DNA of 61,820 nucleotides from Mesorhizobium waimense (GTDB taxonomy: Bacteria; Pseudomonadota; Alphaproteobacteria; Rhizobiales; Rhizobiaceae), in contig NZ_QZWZ01000034.1 of NCBI RefSeq assembly GCF_003601975.1, positions 1-61,820 on the forward strand, given 5' to 3'. The notes beneath the pieces are model-generated. The model was not told the origin of the DNA. It ran no database searches and was given only the letters and a program-made list of their open reading frames with translations. Below are positions 41,822-51,539 of the stretch, piece by piece; the stretch's first letter is position 1; each line of letters opens with the position of its first letter. The translations under genes and the position numbers were made by a program.

Positions 41822-42469
41822 ATGCAGCCCGCAACTGACTTAGTTAAACTTCGGGATTCAGTGATTTCGCGCGTGAGGCGGCTTCGGCAAATCGCGTCGG
41901 CCATTAGCGCACCTTTCGGATCAGACGATAGGCGGGCACTAGCATTTGTGACGATAGAGCTCGACAATTTGGTCGTTGTCGGTTTGCGTCAGTACACGAA
42001 GAGCTCCTTGCTTCGGAGCCGCACGGCCGCGGGTGCGCGAATTACCGCCACAGTCCAGCCTGTCTCAACTGAGGAAGCCGCCGCCTTCATCTATCGCACG
42101 CTTAACCCAAGGGGATATTCCAACCGGGGAAGCCCCTCAAGAATTGTAGAAAGGGATGAGATTACCTTTCGTGATCCGAAGGACACGGAGAAGGTCCTCT
42201 TAGAGTATTCTGTCTCAAATCTCCCGAACCTTACCCTTGCTCTATCTCTGAACGCAGAAGTCTTCTCAGAGGCAAAGATTTTCCGACATTTCTTTGCCCA
42301 CCGTGCAAGGAATACCTATGAGGCCGTTCAGGCTTTTGCCGCCAATTTAGGGATCTTCGCTGTGGACATGCCGGAGCACCTTATTTTGCGAGGGCGGCCA
42401 GGCACCGGAGTGCGGTTCTTGGATGGATGGCTAGCCGATGTGGAAATCTTCTTCGACCTCGCTACTTAG
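41822..42469 (+). CDS. HEPN-like protein partnered with DUF262
   Basis: A 215-residue protein. The stretch AKIFRHFFAHRARNTYEAV carries R155-x4-H160, the Rx4-6H signature of HEPN ribonucleases, within an otherwise helical context. DUF262 proteins are frequently followed by such a partner. It starts directly at the DUF262 stop codon, so both are made together. Ribonuclease activity is inferred from the motif only. Confidence 0.55.
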   Translation: MQPATDLVKLRDSVISRVRRLRQIASAISAPFGSDDRRALAFVTIELDNLVVVGLRQYTKSSLLRSRTAAGARITATVQPVSTEEAAAFIYRTLNPRGYSNRGSPSRIVERDEITFRDPKDTEKVLLEYSVSNLPNLTLALSLNAEVFSEAKIFRHFFAHRARNTYEAVQAFAANLGIFAVDMPEHLILRGRPGTGVRFLDGWLADVEIFFDLAT

Positions 42470-42625
42470 TTGCAGCGCTCGACGTGGATCGAGGCGCGCT
42501 ATATCGGTAACTCAAGCGAAAGCCGCGGGCCATTTTTCTCTACGACCACTTCGAAAGTCCAGCTAACTGAGCGCGCGACCACTGCGTCGGCTTCTTCTGG
42601 TCGCGTTCACTGTGCAGAAAGACCA

Positions 42626-43495
42626 ATGCATCACCGAGTCATCGATTTTCTTGAAAAGCGCTACCAGTCCCAACCCGGTCGTCTAAAATACTTCTCCGAA
42701 CTCTGGGATGCTCATCGCTCCGCTGGCCTCGCAAACAAGCACTTTGCGATGGAGCTCACGAGTGGAGACGGCGCCAAGTTTGCGCAGCGCGTGTGGGAGA
42801 TGTTGCTCGCCCGCCACCTAGCCGCTTGCGGCCACAACATCACCTCGCGACCAGAGGGACAGCCAGACTTCCGTTTCGAGCACGGGGGCCGTGCCATATG
42901 GGTGGAGGCAACCTCTCCTGAACCTGGTCCCGATCTTCCGCGCGGTCTCCCCTTCACCGGTTCGATTGTTCCGCACTCGCAAAGGCTCCTGCGCTGGACG
43001 GCTGCATTAGCCGCCAAGTCGAAAAAGGGCGTCGAGTATAGACGCAAGAATGTCGTGAAGCCGGACGATGCCTACGTGATCGCGATCGATGGGGGTCAGC
43101 TCGGATGGCATCCGCTAACTCATGGCGCGTCGCAGATGCTGCCTTACGTCGCCGAGGCTTCGCTCGCAATCGGACCTTTGGCGTTTAGAGTGGACGAAGA
43201 GACCGGCCGTTTTCTCGGAACGATGGTCACGGTGATGCCTGCGACATTCAATCACAACAATGCGTCAGTTCCGACTGCGGTGTTTTTCGATCCAAATTAT
43301 TCCCACATTAGTGCATTGATCGGGTGCGTTCCTCCGGAGGTCGCCGTTCCGAAATTGCCCGTTCAGATAGTCTATAACCCATTGGCTGATGTGACTTTGG
43401 CGCCCGGTTTGTTTGGCAACGCTGCAGAAGAATGGACCGCGAAGGTCGTGGCAAGAGGCGCCGACTGGCAAGACTGGGATATTATTCGTATATAG
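42626..43495 (+). CDS. Putative PD-(D/E)XK-like nuclease
   Basis: A 289-residue protein from ATG 42626; the frame is open back to a TTG at 42470 but that part has low-quality composition. EMLLARHLAACGHNITSRPEGQPDFRFEHGGRAIWVEATSPEPG resembles a PD-(D/E)XK core (PDF...WVEA), with alanine at the usual lysine position. No other motif is seen. It lies between two HEPN-like genes, so an effector or immunity role is plausible. Confidence 0.5.
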   Translation: MHHRVIDFLEKRYQSQPGRLKYFSELWDAHRSAGLANKHFAMELTSGDGAKFAQRVWEMLLARHLAACGHNITSRPEGQPDFRFEHGGRAIWVEATSPEPGPDLPRGLPFTGSIVPHSQRLLRWTAALAAKSKKGVEYRRKNVVKPDDAYVIAIDGGQLGWHPLTHGASQMLPYVAEASLAIGPLAFRVDEETGRFLGTMVTVMPATFNHNNASVPTAVFFDPNYSHISALIGCVPPEVAVPKLPVQIVYNPLADVTLAPGLFGNAAEEWTAKVVARGADWQDWDIIRI

Positions 43496-43506
43496 GGAAA
43501 GCGGTT

Positions 43507-43942
43507 GTGCGCAGGGCCGAAATCGAAGATGACCTAAAGGAACTTGCCTTCGACTTTCTCTATTATTTCGCTCGCTTCGATTTTGCTCTGAAGGTCAATG
43601 GCTATCTCAAAATCCCGATGCCGGTCAGCCCGCAGAGGCAGGGTGGAAACTGTTTCGTGAGCGATGGGAGGGTGACTATCGGATTTCAGAACCAGCCGCC
43701 GCGTTGATGGCGGCAAACCCAAAAAGCAGGTCGTGGGCAAGGATGGGACATTGGATTTCAGGCCGGTTGCTTTTGCCGAAGATACCTCCCCGCTGGGGCG
43801 GGTCATTATCCTTTGCCAGACTGTACGCAACAACCTCTTTCATGGCGGGAAAAGCGGCCCCGATGGTTGGGAGGGACCCGAACGCACCAAGATGCTGCTA
43901 TCCATCGTCCTTGTTATTCTCGGAGAGTTGGCTGCAACCTGA
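43507..43942 (+). pseudogene. HEPN-like protein, frameshifted
   Basis: The first part (GTG 43507) reads RRAEIEDDLKELAFDFLYYFARFDFALKVNGYL. Another frame continues VDGGKPKKQVVGKDGTLDFRPVAFAEDTSPLGRVIILCQTVRNNLFHGGKSGPDGW...MLLSIVLVILGELA. The VRNNLFHGGK motif (RNxxxH) is typical of HEPN ribonuclease toxins. A frameshift between about 43660 and 43705 breaks the gene; restored length is near 145 residues. Confidence 0.6.
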
Positions 43943-43979
43943 GACCTAAATCACGACTACACCGGCTATTATTGACCGA

Positions 43980-46900
43980 TCATGGCTTGAGCGGGAAATA
44001 GAGACGATGTCCCGCATGCATGTCCGTGTAGAACGTCAGCCCTTCCCGGCTTCGGGGGTTCGGGAGGGGAAAGATGTTGGCTTTCTCCGGGCGGAGAGCG
44101 TCGGTGATGTAGAGAATCCGGTACCGAGCACGACGATCGGCTTTACAAGCTTCTGCGCAGCGATACTCGGTCGGTCCCAGTTCCAGCGACTGGACCGCGC
44201 CGGAGCCGGGGGAAGATGTGCTCTTGACCTCAAAGAGCCACCGGGTGCCGCCGTTCATAACCTCGAAATCGTAACCGAGGTTGTCATCGCCCGGCTCACC
44301 GCAGATGTGTTTACGATAGTCCGATCTCCAACAGCTCTCGTCGACGATGCGCTTGCCGCCGAATTTCCGTTTCAGCCATGCGAACGCAATGGACTCCCCA
44401 AAAAAGCCGATCAAGCTGCGCTCCTCTTCGGTCATCCTGGTGGCTGAACTGCCACCATTTCCTCCTCCGCCACCCCAGCCGCCCGATGGATAAATATTTG
44501 GGGCCTGACCCTGGACGGTCCTCGACGCTGTGTTGAGCAGAGTGCCATTTTCCGCAACCAGCGCAGAAATCTGATCGGCCAGACTTCCCATGGCATCGAC
44601 GCCGAACGTGAAGGTGCCACCACTGTGCGTCATCTGGCGCTTCACGGTTGCGGCGGCGAGCCGATTGCTCTCGTCCAGCTGTCGTTGTGCGACCTTCTCG
44701 GCCTCGGTTATTGCGAGTTCGGCGAGCGTCGGCCATCCTTCTGGCCAAAGCGCTGATCGCTTGAGCCACGCAATGATGGTGGTCTCGTTCAGTCGATCGA
44801 AATCAGTCCAACCGTGGCTCAGTGCCGCGTTGGTAACGGCGGCCTCGGCTTCCGCTATGCTCGCCCAGCTTTTTCGGATTGCGGTATCCGCGCTTGTTCG
44901 TGCCAGCACTGCGATGCGTAGTTCCGGAATCTGGACGCGTAGCAGCTTGAGATTTGCATCGCGGACGGCGTCCAACTGGGAGCGAGGACCCGGTAATTCT
45001 GCGCAAGGCTGAACACCGAGGTCTGCCATCCAATTATCGAGCCATTTCTGCATCCGCACTTGGGGCAACTCCGTCTCGGTGATCCCATAATTCGCGGGGA
45101 GTGCAAGGCGTGGAGCCGCCCGGGCGGCCACGTAATTTGTAAGGTCTTCGCCTGCGTCGAAGCGCGTCCGAAACGATTGACGGATGCTCTCCCGGATTAG
45201 TGGTTCATTCCGAATAAGGAAGGTTGCGAGGGTGGCGACATGACGATCAGTAAGGTCGAGTGGTTCATAGGGCGGACCAAGTGCTGCGAGTTCAGCGTTG
45301 AGCTTCGCCAGGTCGATGCGGAGCGACACCGCGATCGCAGCGAGATCCGCGGACTCTCGGCAGCGTCGCACGATTTCCTCATGCCCGACGGGCAGGTGAT
45401 GGTTCTCTAGCTTCAGCGCGGCAACCACGTCGTCTTCGGTGGCTAGGCCTAGTCCCGGAACAAATCGACTTGCCGCTTCAGGCCCGGCGAAAACAGCGAC
45501 CAGGGGACGTAGTGTGCGCAGCAGATTCCCAATCGACGCGCGGGCGGCGCCGAGAAACCCCCTTATGTCCTCGATCGGCGCCCCAAGCACAGCGGCATAA
45601 TCTTCGTAGCTTGAATCCAATGCGCGAGCGCCAAGTTCGGCGGCAAAGGCCAGCAGTGGTTCGCCAATGACGTGAGGTGCGTTCAAGGCGGACCCTATGG
45701 CGGGTGCAAGGCCGACCAGAAGTCGATCCGAAGCCGCAAGCGCGTCGGAATAAAGGATGGTGGGCTGAACCACACCACCAATCAGCACTGCCCGATCATG
45801 GAAGCGAGGCACCGGGTCGGCTAATTCCCCGACCCGAAGCGACAATGATGCAATCTTACGGACCCGGATGGCGGATAGCCGAGCGAGGGTTTCCTCTGCA
45901 TTTCCTCTGTAAAAGCTGCTCCGGTATCGCAACGTCAGGGCGAGGACCTGTCGAACCTGGTCGCCAAGCGCTTCCACTATGGTGCGGTCCGTCGGGTCGG
46001 GTGTAACCAACCGGCCTTCGGTTTCATATTGTGCTACGATAGCTGAAGCGCGACGGACTGCCCCTGGAAAGTGCTTGGCGAGATAGGCACCAATTTCGCG
46101 AGCCCGTGCAGTCGGTGGCTCGATCACGATAGTTGCGGGGTCTGCGCGAGTGCTCGCGGCAACCATCTGCCGATCATCGCCATCGGCAACGAGGAACGGG
46201 CCGGCCTCCGGAGCTCGGGGCTTGGCTGCAACAATCCGCCCGCCCCGTCGTCCCAGGAAACGCAATCCTATCGGGGGATCAAGATCGAGGTCGGCTAGTA
46301 ACCAGGCATCCTGGGCGGCGGCCACCAAACGTTCAGCGTCGGCGGACATCGTCGTTGTTGTCACCAGTTCCCCCGCTGCGGCCAGGAGGCGCCATGCTGC
46401 GGATCGAGTCCCGTATTCGGCCAGACCCGCAATGCGCAGAGCGTCGGCGGCGCCCGGATGGCGCGCGAGTTCCTGGCGGAAATCAAGTGCGGCAATCGGC
46501 AGGAGGGGTGGCGGTGTCCTACTGTCGGGGCCGGGAAGCCAAGCATCGCGTATTCCGACGACGACCCCGCTTGCGAGCGGAACCCATTCAGCCGCGCGCA
46601 GGAAAGCCGCTATCGGCGACGGCCAACTCCGCGTATTTGGGGCATGCTGGTGCAGAGGACGCTGGATAGTGAAACTCAGGATCTCTGGCGATTCGTTGAT
46701 TAACCTGATCACCTGCTCGGCGTATTCGCGGGCGACGATGGGAGCTAGCGCTTCGTGATCCAACTGCCCGGGCAGACGCATCAGGTTGCTGGCGCTATAG
46801 GGCGTCTGTGGATTTGTGACCGCCCAGCCATTCCCCATCGATTCAAGCCACGCTTTGCGTTGACGCTCCGGAAGGCCGCTTCGCTGCGCCAGGGTTGCCT

Positions 46901-49290
46901 GGAGGTGAGCTGGATATTCCCTTGGTGAAGGGCCGGTGATCACCGGCACTGGACGCAAGATGTCCGTCACGCCCGCCTTCTTTAGGAATACGACCCATTT
47001 GTCCCTCTCATTTGGCGCAACCAGCCAGTCGGCATATCGGCGAAGGGATCGGCTTCCATGCTGGTCCAGTTCACCAGAGACACCGATAGCGCGCTCAAAG
47101 AGAGCCTCGAGATCTTGACCTCTCGTACCCGGCCACCTCCCGCAGAAGTAGGCGCCAGATGCGCGCGACCAGCCATCCCGGGTTGGCACGAGTGGGTTGA
47201 TTTCCGCGACCACTCCGTCTGCAGTGTCCTCGGAATTAACGATGCGCATCATCGCGGTGAGTGCCTCCCACCGGAGGCCCTCAGCATCGCGAGTGTCGCC
47301 AGGATCGGAGATAGCGATCGACAGAAGCCGCAGGATTTCACGGCTTTCATGCTCACGGACAAGCCCAGAGGCAACGAGAAAGCGTCGGACTGGGTTGTTG
47401 CCCTCGATCGAAAGCTCAAGATCGCCATGCATGAACGAGAGTCGTCGTTGCACGGTTTTAGGAAGCCCAACGGGGACATGGCTCGAAACTCCTCGCCGAG
47501 GGGGCAGGAATACAGCACTGAGTCGCCGCTTGCGGTTGCCGCGAACCGGTTCCACAGTCTCTGTACGCTCCAGATCGCCGCGGGCAGTCAGCAGAAGCCG
47601 GCGTCCCGCCAGCGCGACGTGGTCGTTGCGGAAGAGTTCCGCCAGAGAGCGATAGAACTGGTTCCACTTAGGTATTCCCGATGGTGTTCGGGGCAGACTC
47701 TCGGCGACTTGCGCGACAACGTCCGCTCGCTCCATTGGTGAGCAATCGAGTAGGCCCATCCCCTCGACGAAGGATCTTAGGGTGCGAAAACGCGCCGGGC
47801 CCAGTTCAGCATCCACGATGGGAAAGCCTGTGTGACGAGCAACCAAGCGGGGGGGAAAGAAAAACATCTCCGTTCCATATCTTTGCCTTCTGGAAAGTTG
47901 CCCAATCCTCACTCCTGCCGAGCACAGGGACGGTGGGAACCAGGGGAACGGCGGAGGTGAGCACACGCTCGCGCATCGCAGCGTCGGTCTTGTTCCAAAG
48001 CACGAGGTCGAGCACGGCTTGCCTTGCCTCGCTGCGCGAAAGGCTAGTCAGCGCGAGTGCCGCTGCATCCAGGGCGAGCTGCCGAGCTGTGTCGAGCAGG
48101 AAGGTGTTCACCTCTACTCCATCCTGCACACGAAGGCGGTCTAGCGTCGCAAAGAACGGCGCGTCGAGATACCCTGAGAAGGGTGCCTTCGCACCTTCGC
48201 CCATCGGCAAGAAATTGTAGAGTCGCGGTTCCAGTGGATCGCCGTGCGCTGCTACCGCTATCGAGACAATTGCATCTCCCGTCCAGTCTTCCCATGCTTC
48301 GGGCAATGCTTCCGCAGCAATGTCCCGGAGGATGATGTCGAGCATCGTTTGATGGGGGACGGTCTTTTCGGCGACAATGAAGGATCGAATGCCACAACGT
48401 GCTTTCAGTAGGCGGGTGTCATCAAGAACCTGCAGCACCTCGCAATGGCGTTCGAGAACGGTCGCCGCGATGGTAGGATCCATCGATACGCTCAGTTCCT
48501 TGATCCGTGGTAGAAAAAGCTGGACCGGAGGTGTCTGGGCGCTCAGCAGTGCCAACTGACGCTGGACTGCGGTAAGCGCATCATCACTCTTGAGGGGTAA
48601 GCGAATGACTGTGACAAAACGCTCGGAGGCAAGTTTCTGAACTGCGACAGGAAAGGAGGAAGCCGGACAGGCAAGGTAGAGCCGCGGCATGCTGGCAATA
48701 ATCTGATCCGCGTGATCACCGAGTTCTTCGGTCTCAAGAAAAGTCCGCAATGTCCCGTCAGCGGCGAAACCGAAGCAGTAGCCATCGAATGTGCCTGATG
48801 TGTCGGAGAGGCGGGAATAAACCTCCGGGTGGGAAGAGACCTGAAAGACGCTGAGGAAACCGACACCCTTGTTGCCGATTGCTTCGTTGACATTTTTCGT
48901 GGTGAGGGTCGGACTGCAAAGCGCATCGAAATTTCGTTGAGCAAATCCGGCTCCTTCATTGGCGACGTAGAGAGTGCCGCAGGCTCCCTCATTGGGATCG
49001 AGCGCGATCCGAATCCGACCGGGCGGTGCGCCGGCAGGATGAGCATCGTGGGCATTCTGTAAAAGCTCGACGACAACGCGGTCGCGATAGCTGTCAGATA
49101 CCCTTTCGCACATACCCTTGAGGTCCCGGTACACACGCAACTGGGGCTTCGATAGGAAGTGCTGGATCCGTTCGAGTGTTTCCCTCCGAATATGTTCGTG
49201 AGGTGAAACTGGGCCGGCTATTGCTTCGGTGTTCGCGACTCGCCCGAGAAGTGAATCCCTTCCATCGATCACGGCATCACTAAAAGCCAC
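43980..49290 (-). pseudogene. Giant sacsin-type ATPase with C-terminal DUF3883, one-base frameshift
   Basis: Restored length is about 1770 residues. The N-terminus is a GHKL/HSP90-type ATPase of the sacsin class: VVVELLQNAHDA, LYVANEGAGFAQRNFDALC and GNKGVGFLSVF. The C-terminal ~150 residues are DUF3883 (NOV): FGESIAFAWLKRKFGGKR, LGYDFEVMNGGTRWLFEVKSTSS, with a D...E-x-K nuclease-like core. Near 47865 the run TTTTT has one T too many; with TTTT the frames join as DVFFPPRLVARH. GTG 49290 is preferred because GGGAGG precedes it. Such proteins occur in defence islands; the mechanism is unknown. Unmodified, it would be made as two products ending near 47806 and starting near 47890. Confidence 0.75.
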
Positions 49291-49577
49291 GCTGCAGCCT
49301 CCCACTTATGCGCTCCGTCCACGCTCCCGGGTCTTCGATTGCGCGACAGGCATGCAGTTCTTGTTCTAGATGCCCGCGTCACTTCTTTGCGTCGCAGCAG
49401 ACGTTCGTCGGACCTTTACATCCTTGACCTTCAATGCGGGACAAGTTCCACATGCGGCACATGCGTTATCCCCCACATAGGTGGCTTGGGCCGGAAACGG
49501 ATGTCAAAAGGGCCGTTGCAGATCGGGCTGGTGGCCGTCGTTCTCGCGGTGGGCGATAAAATAGACACGGGGCAGCA

Positions 49578-50258
49578 ATGAAACGATCTCCACGCATCGA
49601 CCAGAAGCCGAAGGACGACGAATACATATCATTCGCCGATCTGGCAGCCCATAAGAAGCAGGGTGTCGACTACAATTTCTCGGTTCTGGATCGAGCTTCG
49701 GCGGTAGCGATCGTCGCGCCGCATGGCGGCTGGATTGAGTACGGCACGTCTCAACTGGCCACTGCAGTTGCGGGAGATGATTTCTCGCTCTACCTGTTTG
49801 AAGGACTCAAGGCGGAACGACCGCATCGCGAGCTGCATATCGGATCCGAATATTTTGACGAAGACCGATGTGTTCAGCTGGTCACCAAAGCCCAGATCGC
49901 CATCGGCATGCACGGACGCGCGGACGGCGACGACGCAGAGACGATTTGGCTCGGCGGCCTGGGCAAAGAGTTGCGCGACGCAACTGCGCTGGCTCTAGAA
50001 AACGTGGGCTTCAAGGCCATCACGTCCGGCCATCGCCTTGCCGGCGAGCACAAGAACAACATCTGCAACCGCGGAAAAGGCCAAGCGGGCGTGCAGATCG
50101 AGCTGCCAAAAACGTTGCGGGACACCCTGGTCGCAGATGCCGTACGCCTCGCGCTGTTTTCCGGCGCGGTCCGCAAGGCAATTTCGGATCATCTCGCAAA
50201 AGCGCAGAATAAGAATCCCGTATGGGCGTTCAAATCGAAACCGCGACAAATTGGTTGA
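49578..50258 (+). CDS. Poly-gamma-glutamate hydrolase family protein
   Basis: A 226-residue protein of the phage PghP/YmaC-like family (zinc-dependent poly-gamma-glutamate hydrolases). Family landmarks: VAIVAPHGGWIEYGTSQLATAVAGDDFSLYLFEGLK, ELHIGSEYFDE, AQIAIGMHGRADGDDAETIWLGGL, GHRLAGEHKNNICNRGKGQAGVQIELPKTLR. The histidines of APHGG and GMHG are candidate metal ligands. Homologues are often phage- or mobile-element-borne. It stands alone, divergent from the sacsin-type gene. Confidence 0.8.
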   Translation: MKRSPRIDQKPKDDEYISFADLAAHKKQGVDYNFSVLDRASAVAIVAPHGGWIEYGTSQLATAVAGDDFSLYLFEGLKAERPHRELHIGSEYFDEDRCVQLVTKAQIAIGMHGRADGDDAETIWLGGLGKELRDATALALENVGFKAITSGHRLAGEHKNNICNRGKGQAGVQIELPKTLRDTLVADAVRLALFSGAVRKAISDHLAKAQNKNPVWAFKSKPRQIG

Positions 50259-50406
50259 GCTGAACTACCGGCTTGAACCCAATGCCTGCAGGGAGAAGGT
50301 CGCCCAGCGGCTAAACGTTTGCCCGCCACCACTACGCCAGCCAGCCGCCCAATCGCCGTTCGCCATTTATACTCTGAAAGACGCATAATTGGCAGTGTGG
50401 TATGCC

Positions 50407-50819
50407 GTCCAGAATTATCTGTCGTCGGTGAAACTCCGAGTCCAGAATTATCTGTCGTCGGCCGGACTGCTAAGTGGCTGATATCCAGCCGCTTTCGCCC
50501 GAAGAGGTTCCCAATGCCTTTCGTACAACAGGTTACCAATGTGGCCCAACGACAATCAATTCCCAACTGGGGCTAATGAGCTGTTTTCATTGAGCTTATT
50601 GCGACCTCGATTGGGAACCTAAGGCACCCCAACAGGCGGATTGGTAACCCACAGCGACAGGTTTGGTAACCCTTATCGAGTGAGTCCCCCTCGCACCTCT
50701 CTGCGGATTCCATGGGCCGCCAGCGGGCGGGCTCGCGTGAGACATGCCTGCCACGCTGCAACCGTCTCGGGTTGACTCCGAAGTCCCGCTTAATTCCGGA
50801 CAACGACAGATAATTCTGA
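50407..50819. repeat. Outer transposon-end repeats
   Basis: The 22-bp sequence with core CAGAATTATCTGTCGTCGG occurs twice in direct order (50407-50428 and 50440-50461, 33 bp apart). Its core (CAGAATTATCTGTCG) recurs inverted at 50804-50818. Subterminal repeats in opposite orientation at both sides are typical of transposons whose transposase binds several sites per end. The interior has no transposase. Confidence 0.6.
50506..50672. repeat. Inner transposon-end repeats
   Basis: GGTTCCCAATG (50506-50516) and GGTTACCAATG (50531-50541) on the left face ATTGGGAACC (50610-50619), ATTGGTAACCC (50640-50650) and TTTGGTAACCC (50662-50672) on the right. This is a second, independent set of ends lying completely inside the outer set. 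Confidence 0.6.
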
Positions 50820-51100
50820 ACGCCACAGTTGCAGCGTCGGGGTGGCCTACTGCTCCGTTATATCAACGTCGGACAATTGGCAGCGCCTGCGATTCCAGCC
50901 GCGACGACACGCATTCCAACTCGCCCGAAACCATGCATGCCTCGCTCAGTGGCCGATATGCTTCCCAATATCTTCCAACAACTTGATAGCGCACTGCCCC
51001 AGCGGGTTGAGCTACGGGGTCGGCTTCAGACTCGACATCACAGGCAGGGCATGCCAGCACAATCACCCGCAAGTTTTGCAAAAAAACTGAAAGCCGTTTC

Positions 51101-51538
51101 ATGTCTACGCTTGACCTTTTCCGGCACGATTTCGTGCTCAGCATCAAACCGGAATACGCGGTGCCGATCGTCATGGGAACAAAGACGGTCGAATTGCGGC
51201 GTCGTTTTCCTTATGGGACGGTCACCGGCGCCCGCATATACGTTTATGCGACGGTGCCGATTCAAGCCGTCATTGGCTATGCAACGATTTCGACTGTGGA
51301 ACAGCATCCGGTCGAGCGAATCTGGGAATTGTACCAATCAGTCGCAGGCATCAAGCGGGGAGACTTTGACGAATATTATGCAGAGCGTTCCAGCGGGTTT
51401 GTAATCCATTTGATCAAGCCGACCCCGCTCGAAGAGGCCATTCCGTTAGCGGTGCTGAAGGAAAGGCTCGATTTCACACCTCCCCAATCCTTTGCCTATG
51501 CTGACGATCGCTTCCGTCAGCTCGTTCTTGGTAGCTGA
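51101..51538 (+). CDS. ASCH/PUA-like domain protein
   Basis: A 145-residue ASCH-type protein: FVLSIKPEYAVPIVMGTKTVELRRRFPYGTVTGARIYVYATVPIQAVIGYATISTV shows the family start (sIkp.ya..il.G.KtvE.Rr) and beta-barrel. ASCH and PUA-like domains bind RNA or modified nucleotides, and some are ribonucleases. The next gene begins one base after its stop, so both form an operon. Confidence 0.8.
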   Translation: MSTLDLFRHDFVLSIKPEYAVPIVMGTKTVELRRRFPYGTVTGARIYVYATVPIQAVIGYATISTVEQHPVERIWELYQSVAGIKRGDFDEYYAERSSGFVIHLIKPTPLEEAIPLAVLKERLDFTPPQSFAYADDRFRQLVLGS

Positions 51539-51539
51539 C

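Larger units (their letters stand above)
50259..51100. other. Non-coding region holding nested transposon-end repeats
   Basis: No gene recognised. Two nested sets of inverted repeats (see the two repeat entries) fill 50407-50819. The remaining ~280 bases before the ASCH gene show nothing further. Confidence 0.5.

Noticed and set aside
50506..50672. Possible small CRISPR or iteron array (GGTTACCAAT repeats)
   Set aside because: Repeats are only 10-11 bp, unevenly spaced and inverted between left and right halves, which fits transposon ends and not CRISPR or iterons.
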